Below are positions 37,178 through 45,272 of a DNA stretch of 64,000 nt, one piece after another (position 1 is the first letter of the stretch; each line of letters starts with the position of its first letter). Origin of the DNA: Deltaproteobacteria bacterium. GTDB taxonomy: Bacteria; Myxococcota_A; Polyangia; Polyangiales; JADJMO01. The notes under the pieces are model-generated. The model did not search any database. It worked only from the letters and a program-made list of their open reading frames with translations, and was not told where the DNA came from. The translations under genes were made by a program, and so were the position numbers. The stretch spans positions 1 to 64,000 of the forward strand of contig JANYDK010000061.1 of the NCBI GenBank assembly GCA_025363655.1, written 5' to 3'.

Positions 37178-37864
37178 ATGCGTTCCTCCGTCCGCACCCG
37201 CCTCCTCGTCGCGCTCTTCGGTACCGTCCTCGCAGGCTCGAGCCTCTCGCTCGCCTTCGCGAAGGACAAGAACGACAAGAAGTCCGACGAGAAAGCCGAG
37301 AAGTCCGACAAGAAGGACGACAAGAAGCCCGGCATCACGCCGTACGATCAGGCGATCATCGACGCCCACAAGTCCTTCCAGGCAGGGCTCGCCGGCAACG
37401 CCATCGACGAGGCGATTGGCCTCTATCGCAAGGCGATCGCGCTCGATCCGACGCGCCCCGAAGGCCACCTCTACCTCGCAGGCGCGCTCTACCAGAAGGC
37501 CGACTACGCTGGCGCCGACGAAGCGGCCGCGGCGGCCTCGAACCGCGCACGTGAGAAGAAAGAGTGGGCGAACTACCAAGGCAAGGCGATGTTCATCTCC
37601 GCCACCGCCAAGGAAGCCGCCGGCAAGGCCGACGAGGCGAAGGCCGCGTGGACGGCCTACTCGACGTTCGCCAAAGAGAACCCCGACGTGCAATATCCGG
37701 CCGGCTCGGGCGACGCTCCGCCGATGGCGGTGAAGGTCTTCCCCAGCTCGGCGATCGAGCGCGAGACGAAGATCGACACCTACGCCAAGTCGAAGGTCGA
37801 ATACGCCAAGGTCCGTGAGCTGATCGAGAAGCGCCTGAAAGAGCTCGGCACGCCCAAGCCCTGA
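37178..37864 (+). CDS. Secreted TPR protein with Lys/Asp-rich N-terminal linker
   Basis: A 228-residue protein. ATG 37178 begins a signal peptide (MRSSVRTRLLVALFGTVLAG, cleavage after AFA). A Lys/Asp/Ser-rich linker (DKNDKKSDEKAEKSDKKDDKK) follows, then about three TPR repeats (GNAIDEAIGLYRKAIALDPT, PEGHLYLAGALYQKADYAGA, ANYQGKAMFISATAKEAAGK). Probably a periplasmic scaffold. It ends 2 bp before the stop of the convergent lipoprotein gene. The same Lys/Asp-rich style occurs in the tail of the kinase at 17902-19386. Confidence 0.8.
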   Translation: MRSSVRTRLLVALFGTVLAGSSLSLAFAKDKNDKKSDEKAEKSDKKDDKKPGITPYDQAIIDAHKSFQAGLAGNAIDEAIGLYRKAIALDPTRPEGHLYLAGALYQKADYAGADEAAAAASNRAREKKEWANYQGKAMFISATAKEAAGKADEAKAAWTAYSTFAKENPDVQYPAGSGDAPPMAVKVFPSSAIERETKIDTYAKSKVEYAKVRELIEKRLKELGTPKP

Positions 37865-37865
37865 T

Positions 37866-38765
37866 TCAGCGGGAATTCAGGTCAATTTCTCGCTGGGGAC
37901 GCGGCGCCATCTCTTTCAGACGCTGCGCCACGAGGGACGCGGCGTGGAGCTCGTTCAGGTTCGGCGCGGTCCCGAGGGTCGGCTTTCCGGCGTGCAACAT
38001 GCTCGCGGTGGCGAGCTCGACGTCGGGCGCGTGCACGTAGGTCCCCGCCGTCGACGGTGAGCTGGTGACGATGAAGAGCCCGAAGCCGACCAGCCCAGCG
38101 GGGAGCGTCGCGCGCCATCGCACCCAGTGGAGGCCGTCGAGATCGACGACGCCGTCGGTGTCTGGCTTCTCGGCGGTGAGCCGATAGGTACGCGAGAGCG
38201 TGGCCGACGTCTGATCGAGCGCGACCATGCTCGCCGACGCCGTCGGATCGCCGGGAGCGCCGCCGATCCACACCGTCACGACCTGGGGCAACGTCGAGAG
38301 CTTGACCACCGAGAGGAGGAGGACGCCGGTCGGGTTCGTCGGTTTACCCGGTAAAAGAAGCGTCGTTTGCCCCTGCGGCGCGCGAGCGAGCGCGTGCTTC
38401 ATGGTCGTCGCCGGACCGCCGTCGCTGCCGTAGACGAACCAGTTTCCACCGCCGCTCATCTCGAACGCCGGATCAACGAAGCGATCGTGGCTCGGGATGC
38501 CCTCGAAGAGGGGAACGGTGATCAGACGTCGTGCGCTCGACGAAACCTCGTCCGCGTCCTCGAGCGCGTCACCGCCGGTGTCCAGCGTCGGTCCGGTGTC
38601 GGCGCTGCCGGTGTCGTCATTGGCATCGACGACGGGCGCGGCGTCCGTTTTTCCACCACAAGCGACGACGATGGCGGCGAGCACCGCGACCAGCGACGTC
38701 AGCGCGAAAAACGACGGTTGCATGATCGACCTCGTCTTCATTTCGCGAGTCATTTCGCCTGTCAT
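37866..38765 (-). CDS. Putative lipoprotein, unknown function
   Basis: A 299-residue protein. ATG 38763-38765 overlaps the stop of the S41-like gene (ATGA), favouring this start over internal ATGs at 38753 and 38741, though none has a ribosome site. The signal ends AAIVVACGG, and an Asp/Thr/Gly linker follows. The body has strand-like hydrophobic segments (GQTTLLLPGKPTNPTGVLLL, QVVTVWIGGAPGDPTASASM, LVGFGLFIVTS) suggesting a jelly-roll or Ig-like domain. Coupled to the S41-like peptidase, so it may be its partner or substrate carrier. No family recognised. Confidence 0.7.
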   Translation of the reverse strand: MTGEMTREMKTRSIMQPSFFALTSLVAVLAAIVVACGGKTDAAPVVDANDDTGSADTGPTLDTGGDALEDADEVSSSARRLITVPLFEGIPSHDRFVDPAFEMSGGGNWFVYGSDGGPATTMKHALARAPQGQTTLLLPGKPTNPTGVLLLSVVKLSTLPQVVTVWIGGAPGDPTASASMVALDQTSATLSRTYRLTAEKPDTDGVVDLDGLHWVRWRATLPAGLVGFGLFIVTSSPSTAGTYVHAPDVELATASMLHAGKPTLGTAPNLNELHAASLVAQRLKEMAPRPQREIDLNSR

Positions 38766-40942
38766 TTTGCGAGCCACGCGCGCGCGGCCTCCATCAAGGT
38801 GTCGCGTCCTACGATGGCGTCGCTCTGCTTCTCGAGCACGACCTCGTCGGGTTTGACGCCGGTGCTGCTTTCGAAGGGCGCGATGACGTCGTCGACGGTG
38901 AAGATTCCGTCTTGGATTTGCACCGTGCCGCCGCTGATGGCGATACCGAGCGTGGGAAGGAAGGTGATGCGACCGAAGCCGCCGTAGGTCGACACCGGTC
39001 CGAAGAGCCTCGTCGGACCGGTGCGCTGTTTGACGAGCCGCGTGAGGAAGTCGTTGCCGGAGACGTCGATGCCGAGGAGCACCGCGAGCTTGGCCGCTTG
39101 GTTGTTGTGCGTGCCGACCGTCGCGTCGTAGACGTAGTTCTCGTAGAAGCCGCACGAGCTGCCGTCGCCGACCGCGTCGAGACAGGCGCGCATGCGATCG
39201 AGCACCTTGGGCAGGCTCGCCTCTTCGAGCCCCGGGATCATCTCTGCGCGCGCGCGATCGGTCGGTGAAAAGAGGCTGCCGAAGAGCGTCGAGAACGCAG
39301 GCTCGAACCACCCACCGCCGCCGACGCGCTCATCGAGGATGATGAACGGACGAACGTCGGCGACCGCCGCCTCGAGCGCGGTCTTGTAGGCCTTGCCGCC
39401 GGGATACGTCTCCGCCGGGACGCCGTTGATGTGGATGAGACGCGTCGAGGCGTCGAGATCTTTCGAGCCAGCGAATGGATAGGTGTAGGAGTCGGCGTCG
39501 GGGAATGCCCTGGAAAAGCGGCTGTCGCAGGGGAAGGCCTTGAGGTCGGCATCGACGAGCGCGCCGCTCCACATCTTCTTGCCGACGAGCGCGGCGAGGT
39601 CGACGTCGAACGTCTTCACCTCGGCCGCAGTGCACGGAGTGGCGGAGTGCGATGCGCGATCACAGCGCGCGAAGGTGAGCACCGCGCCAGCGTCGAGCGC
39701 AGCGCCGGGGAGCGCTTCGGCGAGGGCGAGCGGCCGACTGGCGACGTCACCCGGCGCATAGAGACGACGACGATGTGCAGCTTCCCAAACGTCGACGGCG
39801 AGCCCGTCGACCTTCACGAGCACGTCGCCTGGCTGCACGAGCTTGCCCGCGTCGTGCGTCGACTCCGCGGCGAAGACCATCGGCACCGCCGCGCTCGTCG
39901 CTCCCGGGAGCAAATCGGCGACGCCGAGCCCGAGGCAGATGCCGGTGTCGAAGCCCGGCGCAGCACCGCCACGGAATGGATAGGCGTGCGCGTCGGCGAG
40001 CCCGTCGAGCTGGGGAAATGCAGCCCAAAACGCGCGGGGATCGTCGCTCTTGCCGGCGAGCCCGAGCGTCGCGAGGTAGTCGGCGACGTGCTTCTGCGCC
40101 GCGCGGCCGCCCTCCAATCGATCGTAGAGAAAGGAGACGCGATCGACGAACGCGGCGCGCACGTCCTTGCTCGGGAGGGTGCCATAGGCCGCGGTCGCAT
40201 CGACGCAGACGCCGTAGAGACAGGTGCCCGACGCCCCACACACGCTCGTCTCGGTGACGCTGGTGCAGGTCTTCTTCTCGACGGCGCGCGGACCGAGATC
40301 GACGACCTCGAAGGCGTCGACCGCGGCGCGCACCTTAGAATCATAATGTATCGATGCATCGCCACCTTCGAACGCGAAGGGATCGTCGGACGAGCCGGTG
40401 AGCTGCGTGTCGCGGAGGACGAGCATCGGCGAGAGACCGCCCTCGTCGAAGTCGATGGGCCCGGTGGCGAGCTCGCGAAACCCATCGTCGGTTCCACGGC
40501 CGGTGGGCACCAGACGCACGCCGAGGGGCGTTGCCAATCCACTCGGCCAGAGCACGAAGGCGTCGACGCCCGTGCCCCGAGGCTGCACCCAGACGCGGAA
40601 GTCGACGCGTCGCGAGGAGAGCTTCGCCGACAGGGGCGCGAGGTCGATCATGGTGCGAATCAACTCCGCGCCGACGAGAAATACGCCTGTTCCCTCGAGG
40701 CTCTGCGCATCGGTGACGAAGCGCGCGGCGATCACGCTGGCGTCGACGGGCGAGCGATCGCGCGCGGTCGCTTTGATCGTGAGCGCGTCACCGCGATCGA
40801 GACCATCGTGGAAACCGGCGGCGTCGAGCGTGAGCTTGCCCGTCTTCGGATCGAACGTCGCTGCCGACGCCGCCGCCGCGGAGAGAACGAGCGCACACGC
40901 AGCTGCAGCACCGCCGACGCGCGGAACGAGAGTGAGACGCAT
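38762..40942 (-). CDS. Secreted S41-family-like peptidase with PDZ-type region
   Basis: A 726-residue protein with a signal peptide (cleavage after ASA). The N-terminal 200 residues are a beta domain. A short Cys-rich stretch (KKTCTSVTETSVCGASGTC) follows. Around residues 330-420 the KLVQPGDVLVKVDGLAVDVW pattern is PDZ-like. The C-terminal S41-like part has RLIHINGVPAETYPGG, RPFIILDERVGGGGW, AAKLAVLLGIDVSGNDFLTR where the Ser of the SGN segment is the candidate nucleophile, and GPVSTYGGFGRITF resembling the TFGKGS segment. Catalytic Lys is not assigned. Its stop overlaps the start of the following lipoprotein gene. Confidence 0.75.
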   Translation of the reverse strand: MRLTLVPRVGGAAAACALVLSAAAASAATFDPKTGKLTLDAAGFHDGLDRGDALTIKATARDRSPVDASVIAARFVTDAQSLEGTGVFLVGAELIRTMIDLAPLSAKLSSRRVDFRVWVQPRGTGVDAFVLWPSGLATPLGVRLVPTGRGTDDGFRELATGPIDFDEGGLSPMLVLRDTQLTGSSDDPFAFEGGDASIHYDSKVRAAVDAFEVVDLGPRAVEKKTCTSVTETSVCGASGTCLYGVCVDATAAYGTLPSKDVRAAFVDRVSFLYDRLEGGRAAQKHVADYLATLGLAGKSDDPRAFWAAFPQLDGLADAHAYPFRGGAAPGFDTGICLGLGVADLLPGATSAAVPMVFAAESTHDAGKLVQPGDVLVKVDGLAVDVWEAAHRRRLYAPGDVASRPLALAEALPGAALDAGAVLTFARCDRASHSATPCTAAEVKTFDVDLAALVGKKMWSGALVDADLKAFPCDSRFSRAFPDADSYTYPFAGSKDLDASTRLIHINGVPAETYPGGKAYKTALEAAVADVRPFIILDERVGGGGWFEPAFSTLFGSLFSPTDRARAEMIPGLEEASLPKVLDRMRACLDAVGDGSSCGFYENYVYDATVGTHNNQAAKLAVLLGIDVSGNDFLTRLVKQRTGPTRLFGPVSTYGGFGRITFLPTLGIAISGGTVQIQDGIFTVDDVIAPFESSTGVKPDEVVLEKQSDAIVGRDTLMEAARAWLAK

Positions 40943-41088
40943 GACCGACTCCTTGGCCGCGCCTTAAGCGAACCGCGCGCCAAGTGCGTTTTGGTCTCAT
41001 TTTCCCGATATGTCGTCGGGCGCGTTAGATCGCTGACGGCATCACGGGGCCCTCGCCGGTCTCGCTCCGGCCTCGGTCGACGAGTTGT
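40943..41088. other. 146-bp intergenic region with a possible hairpin
   Basis: This gap separates the S41-like gene start (40942) from the stop of the MYXO-CTERM gene (41089), both minus. A GCCGG-N7-CCGGC inverted repeat (41055-41071) sits just past that stop and could be its terminator; no T-run follows. The segment GTGCGTTTTGGTCTCATTTT (around 40985) is distinctly AT-richer and is the likely promoter area of the S41-like gene. Confidence 0.35.
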
Positions 41089-42066
41089 TCACGCTCGGCG
41101 CGTCGCTCGGCGTCGTCGAAGGAGCATCAACGCGAGGGGCACGAGGCCGATCGAGCAACCTGCGCCGCAGTTCTTCTTCACGTCGTGCGAGTCGACGAGC
41201 GGCGGATCGATCGGCTTCGGCGCGTCTTTCGCAACTGCTTTGGCCTTGGCCAGTACTTCGGCAGGCTCTTTCAACGAAAACGCGACATCGCCTTTGGCGA
41301 GCTCGTCGCGAGGCGGCGGCACGGGGAGGACGACCTCGTCGACGGCGCTCATGTGACCGGCGAGATCGATCGCGCGGAACCCGAGCTTCGTCGTCGCGGT
41401 GCCGAAGTCGAGCGTCGCCGGGGTGCAGTCGATGGGACGACCGACGAGCAGACGACCGTCGGCGTCGGCGTCGAGGTAGAAGTCGGGCGCGCGCGTGTAG
41501 TCGATGGCGCCGGCAGCGTTGGCCGTCCATGCGCCGAAGGTCACCGCAGCAGGAGACGTGGCGTCGTCGGAAGGCGTGGCGATGCGCAGACGCGCGTAGG
41601 GCAGGTTCGTGCACGGGCAACCGCAGATGGAGATGCCGAAGGTGCCATTGGCGGTCCCTCCCCAGCTCGGCGGATTGGCGTCGACGCGCGTTCCGGTGGA
41701 GAAGGTTCCGATGACGTTCGTCTTGTCGACCACCACTTCGTAGTTGGTGTGCGCGACGAGGCTCGGCGTCAGGTCGATGACCTGGCCGCCCACCGGCCCG
41801 ACGACGACCTGCTTGCTGACCACGGGCGCTTTGCCGGAGACCGCGCGCACGGCCACCGAAGAGGGGACGGCAAACTGAGTCGCGATGCGCACGTGAGTGT
41901 TGATGGGCACGTCGCTGCCGCTCGGCGCGACGACGTGAATCGGCGCCGGTGAGCACGACGCATAGGCCGCAGGCGAAGGCGAGACGAGCACGCTCCCGAC
42001 GCCGGCGAGGGCTCCGATGGCGAGCGAAGCGATGACGACGACCAGGCCACGGGAACGCATCGGCAT
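41089..42066 (-). CDS. Secreted protein with MYXO-CTERM-like sorting signal
   Basis: A 325-residue protein starting at ATG 42064-42066 (MPMRSRG...), followed by a signal peptide ending AAYASC. The body is Ig/FnIII-like (NTHVRIATQFAVPSSVAVRAV, YEVVVDKTNVIGTFSTGT) with a CGCPC cluster and an ADADG turn. After a Lys/Ala-rich linker the C-terminus reads CGAGCSIGLVPLALML followed by a run of Arg, the arrangement of MYXO-CTERM signals: conserved Cys, hydrophobic helix, Arg-rich end, processed by myxosortase in Myxococcota. Probably anchored at the cell surface. It lies 40 bp downstream of the ABC permease gene. Confidence 0.78.
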   Translation of the reverse strand: MPMRSRGLVVVIASLAIGALAGVGSVLVSPSPAAYASCSPAPIHVVAPSGSDVPINTHVRIATQFAVPSSVAVRAVSGKAPVVSKQVVVGPVGGQVIDLTPSLVAHTNYEVVVDKTNVIGTFSTGTRVDANPPSWGGTANGTFGISICGCPCTNLPYARLRIATPSDDATSPAAVTFGAWTANAAGAIDYTRAPDFYLDADADGRLLVGRPIDCTPATLDFGTATTKLGFRAIDLAGHMSAVDEVVLPVPPPRDELAKGDVAFSLKEPAEVLAKAKAVAKDAPKPIDPPLVDSHDVKKNCGAGCSIGLVPLALMLLRRRRATRRA

Positions 42067-42106
42067 CTTGGACAACTTGGAACGCCTCCGCGACGAAACC
42101 TTGGGC

Positions 42107-42895
42107 TCATCCACCTGCCGACGTGTACCGACCGAGCGCACGCTGGAACACCACCCGGGCGAGGAGCGCAGCCAAGAACGCGCCCACTGCCGCGCCGCCG
42201 AGCGCCTGCAGCGAGAGCCTACCGAGCAGCGCCTCTGCGGGGAAGGTGGTCATCACCCCGAGCGGAATGACGAACGTGAAGACGATGCGCAAAACACCAC
42301 GAAATACGCTCGAAGGCCAACGTGCGGCGTCGAAGATGGAGTCAAAAAGGTACGTCAGGTTGTCGATGCGCACGACGTAGAAGGCGGTGCTGACGGTGAT
42401 GATCCAAAGGGAGTAGAGGATCGTCACCGAGAGGCCGAGCATGGTCACCGCGACGAGCACGTCGAGCGGCCGTGGCCAGTGCCCCATGCGATGAAACGCA
42501 AAGGCCCAGATGAGCAGCGCCGAGAGCACGTTCGTCGCCTTCCACATCTGGAAGCGCGCGGTCGAGACGAGGAACTGCGCGTCGGCCGGCTTGAGGAGGA
42601 CGAAGTCGAGCGTCCCTTTGCGCACGTGCTCGACGACCGCCAGCAGGCTGGGATTGATGGCCCCTTCGACGAGCGCGTTGAGGAAGTGAAAGAAGCCGAC
42701 GACCACCAGCGCCTCGGGGAACGTCCAGCCGAAGATCGACGAGCGCTGATCGAAGACCACCACCAGCGGAACGATCGACGGCGCGACGAAGAGGACCTCG
42801 AGCACGCCATCGAGCACGAAATCGCCTCGATACTGCATCGCCAGGAGCACCGAGGCGCGCAGCTGGATGCGAAAGAGGCGCAGGTAGCGAATCAC
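42107..42895 (-). CDS. ABC-2-type transporter permease (second subunit)
   Basis: A 262-residue membrane protein. The GTG at 42893-42895 overlaps the stop of the preceding SnoaL-like gene (GTGA). About six transmembrane helices with VFDQRSSIFGWTFPEALVVVGFFHFLN, VRKGTLDFVLLKPADAQFLV (the cytoplasmic coupling region of ABC-2 permeases, KGTLDxxLxKP) and PLGVMTTFPAEALLGRL match the COG3694/DUF990 type. Such a permease usually pairs with a COG4587-type permease and a COG4586-type ATPase; both are upstream here. Probable role: export or lipid/polymer transfer; substrate unknown. Confidence 0.88.
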   Translation of the reverse strand: MIRYLRLFRIQLRASVLLAMQYRGDFVLDGVLEVLFVAPSIVPLVVVFDQRSSIFGWTFPEALVVVGFFHFLNALVEGAINPSLLAVVEHVRKGTLDFVLLKPADAQFLVSTARFQMWKATNVLSALLIWAFAFHRMGHWPRPLDVLVAVTMLGLSVTILYSLWIITVSTAFYVVRIDNLTYLFDSIFDAARWPSSVFRGVLRIVFTFVIPLGVMTTFPAEALLGRLSLQALGGAAVGAFLAALLARVVFQRALGRYTSAGG

Positions 42896-43425
42896 GGGTC
42901 GTCGTTGCCGATGTCGAGCACCACGCGCCACGGACCTCCGGCCACGCGTCGCCACGTCGTGAGGTACTTGAAGTGGCCGAGCACCTTCTCGGTGCCATCT
43001 TTGGGATCGAGCTCGAGGAGACGCGCGCGGCCCATCGTCCAACCGACGTTGCCCGACACTTCGCCGCGCTCGGGCGCCCAACGCAACTTGCGATTCGGCT
43101 TCGAGAGCACCGGACCCATGTACGCGCGGATCGCCTCCTTGCCGACGACGAGGTCGCGCTTGTCGGCCATCTGCGCGCCATCGTCGGCGAAGAACTCGAC
43201 CCACCCGTCGATGCCGCGCGCGTTGGTCGCAGCGTCGAAATCACGATCGGCTTGAAGGAGCGACTCGCGATCGGCGTCGTTGACGGAGGGTCCCGGAGAC
43301 GCCGCCGGCTTCGCGTTCGCCGCGGTGTCGGGACACTTGAGGGGCGCGTTGCACCCGACGAGAGCGCCGACGGACGTCAGCGAAACGACGGCGAAAATAG
43401 CGAAATCGCGAGCGAACCGGTTCAT
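42892..43425 (-). CDS. SnoaL/DUF4440-like lipoprotein inside the ABC operon
   Basis: A 177-residue protein. The ATG at 43423-43425 lies 3 bases past the upstream stop with GGAGG in the upstream coding end. The signal ends GALVGC. The mature part (LLQADRDFDAATNARGIDGWVEFFADDGAQM, VGKEAIRAYMGPVL, TWRRVAGGPWRVVLDIGND) has the cone-shaped NTF2-like fold pattern of DUF4440/SnoaL-like proteins. It is sandwiched between the two permease genes, with the downstream permease start overlapping its stop, so it is probably an extracytoplasmic component of the transporter. A binding rather than catalytic role is likely (inference). Confidence 0.82.
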   Translation of the reverse strand: MNRFARDFAIFAVVSLTSVGALVGCNAPLKCPDTAANAKPAASPGPSVNDADRESLLQADRDFDAATNARGIDGWVEFFADDGAQMADKRDLVVGKEAIRAYMGPVLSKPNRKLRWAPERGEVSGNVGWTMGRARLLELDPKDGTEKVLGHFKYLTTWRRVAGGPWRVVLDIGNDDP

Positions 43426-43428
43426 CGA

Positions 43429-44226
43429 TCAACCTCCATAGGCGGCGTAACGGCGGAGGCCTCCTCGCCAGAGGACGAGGAAGAGCCCGAGGAAGGCGAG
43501 CACCCACATGAGCTGTCGCGCGAGGAGCCACGGGAGCTCGGACGGCGTGTGCGCGCCGACGAAGATCTCGACGGGGAGCCCGATCGAATAGCGGAAGGGC
43601 AGCATCTCGGTGATTGCGCGGAGCGTCTTCGGGAAGAGCTCGATGGGAATGAGATATCCGGAGAAGACGAAGACGAGCACCGTCCATGCATCCATCACCT
43701 TGACGCTGCTCTCCATGTAGAACGAGAGCGTGCCGATGACGAGGTTGACGAGGAAGGTGATCGCCCATCCGCCGAAGAGCGCGAGCATGCCGGCGAGCCA
43801 CAGGAGCGGCGTCTTCGGAAGGCCCACGCCGCCGGTGGTCGCGAGCATGATGATGGCGACGGGGAGCGAGACGACGACGCGCATCGGCATCGCCGCCAAG
43901 TTGTCGGCCGCCCAGCCCAGGGCCGGATGCATCGGACGCAGTAATTTGCTGCCGATCGTCCCTTGTTTGACCTCGAAATTGATCTCCCACGCCACCCACG
44001 CGCCGGTGAGCTGACGGACGATGAAGGTGACGAGGAAATAGACGACGAGCTCTTTCTCACCGAAGCGACCGATCGGCGCGTCGTGCGCGACGGCGGTCCA
44101 GAACGCCAACATGATGAGCGGCATCGTCGTCGCCAGCACCCACACCAACATCTCGGCGCGGTACGCGAGCGCGCCCGAGAAGCCGACGCGAAGGAGCGTG
44201 GGGAACGTGCGAAAGAAGCGGTTCAC
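43429..44226 (-). CDS. ABC-2-type transporter permease (first subunit)
   Basis: A 265-residue membrane protein starting at GTG 44224-44226, which overlaps the ATPase stop. Six transmembrane helices; an N-terminal AEMLVWVLATTMPLIMLAFW, VKQGTIGSKLLRPMHPALGW (the KxGTI...LLRPxHP loop) and VMDAWTVLVFVFSGYLIPIELFPKTLRAITEMLPFRYSIGLP are typical of COG4587-type permeases. Works with the ATPase at 44223-45272 and the permease at 42107-42895. Confidence 0.9.
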   Translation of the reverse strand: MNRFFRTFPTLLRVGFSGALAYRAEMLVWVLATTMPLIMLAFWTAVAHDAPIGRFGEKELVVYFLVTFIVRQLTGAWVAWEINFEVKQGTIGSKLLRPMHPALGWAADNLAAMPMRVVVSLPVAIIMLATTGGVGLPKTPLLWLAGMLALFGGWAITFLVNLVIGTLSFYMESSVKVMDAWTVLVFVFSGYLIPIELFPKTLRAITEMLPFRYSIGLPVEIFVGAHTPSELPWLLARQLMWVLAFLGLFLVLWRGGLRRYAAYGG

Positions 44227-45272
44227 GCCTCGTCGCCCTTTTCGTCGTTCGAAGTCTCTGTCTTCCCGACTTTTTCCGCCTTCTCGGACTTCTCACGCGC
44301 GGCTCGCGTGCGCGCGAAGAGCTCGCTCATGACCTCCTCGAGCGGCGGATCTTCCACCGTCAGATCGACGACGGGGAAGGCCGCGAGCATCGCCGGCACC
44401 ACTTCACGGACGTCGGCGTGGGCGATTTGCAACGTCACCCGCAGCTTCTCGTGCTCGACGACCTTCCCGTAGCGCGCGAGATCGCCCTCCGCGACTTCGG
44501 CGCCGAGGCGGAGAATGAGCCTTTTTTCCGGGCGCAATCGGCGCACGAGCGCCTCGAGCGTACCGTCGTAGGAGAGCTGCCCCTTGTCGATGACGACCAC
44601 GCGCGGACAGAGCGCGAGGACGTCTTCCATGTAGTGGCTCGTCAGCAAGATGGTCGCGTTCCAACGCTCGTTGTAGCGCTTGACGAAGGCGCGCATCGAC
44701 GCCTGCATCGAGACGTCGAGGCCGATGGTCGGCTCGTCGAGGAAGAGCACCTTCGGCCGATGCACCAGCGCCGCCGCCAGCTCGCACTTCATGCGTTCGC
44801 CGAGCGAGAGCTGCCGCGTCGGCTTCTTCACCAACTCGCCGAGCTCGAGCAGCTCGTCGAGCTCGGCCATCGTCTCTTGGTACTGCGCGCGTGGGACGTC
44901 GTAGATGGCGCGGTTGAGCTCGAAGGTCTCGGCTGGCGGCAGGTCCCAGAGGAGCTGCTGCTTCTGGCCCATCACCAACATGATCTTCTCGAGGAAGGCT
45001 CGCTCACGCTTTCGCGGCAGGTGACCGTCGACGTGCGCCTCGCCCGACGTCGGGTGGAGAAGCCCCGCGAGCATCTTCAAAGTGGTGGTTTTTCCAGCTC
45101 CGTTCGGCCCGAGGAAGCCGACGCGCTCTCCGGCGGCGACTTCGAAGCTGACGTCGTCGACGGCGACGATGGTCTCGTAGGTGCGGCGGAAGACCGACCG
45201 CAACGCGGCGGCGAGCCCAGGCGCGCGCTTGTGCACGCGGTACTCTTTGCGCAGCGACCGAACCTCGATCAC
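44223..45272 (-). CDS. ABC transporter ATP-binding protein (COG4586-like)
   Basis: A 349-residue ATPase. GTG 45270-45272 overlaps the stop of the WD40 lipoprotein gene (GTGA), so the longer frame upstream is rejected. Motifs: Walker A GFLGPNGAGKTTTLKML, Q-loop GQKQQLLWDLP, signature LSLGERMKCELAAAL, Walker B KVLFLDEPTIGLDV and the switch His in ILLTSHYMEDVLAL. The LGERMKCELA form and LWDLPPAETF are typical of COG4586. A regulatory C-terminal extension ends in a Lys/Glu/Ala-rich tail. It energises the two permeases that follow. Confidence 0.93.
   Translation of the reverse strand: MIEVRSLRKEYRVHKRAPGLAAALRSVFRRTYETIVAVDDVSFEVAAGERVGFLGPNGAGKTTTLKMLAGLLHPTSGEAHVDGHLPRKRERAFLEKIMLVMGQKQQLLWDLPPAETFELNRAIYDVPRAQYQETMAELDELLELGELVKKPTRQLSLGERMKCELAAALVHRPKVLFLDEPTIGLDVSMQASMRAFVKRYNERWNATILLTSHYMEDVLALCPRVVVIDKGQLSYDGTLEALVRRLRPEKRLILRLGAEVAEGDLARYGKVVEHEKLRVTLQIAHADVREVVPAMLAAFPVVDLTVEDPPLEEVMSELFARTRAAREKSEKAEKVGKTETSNDEKGDEA

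Noticed and set aside
42067-42141. Longer start of the MYXO-CTERM protein at 42141
   Set aside because: It would overlap the permease gene end by 35 bp and add basic residues before a complete signal peptide.
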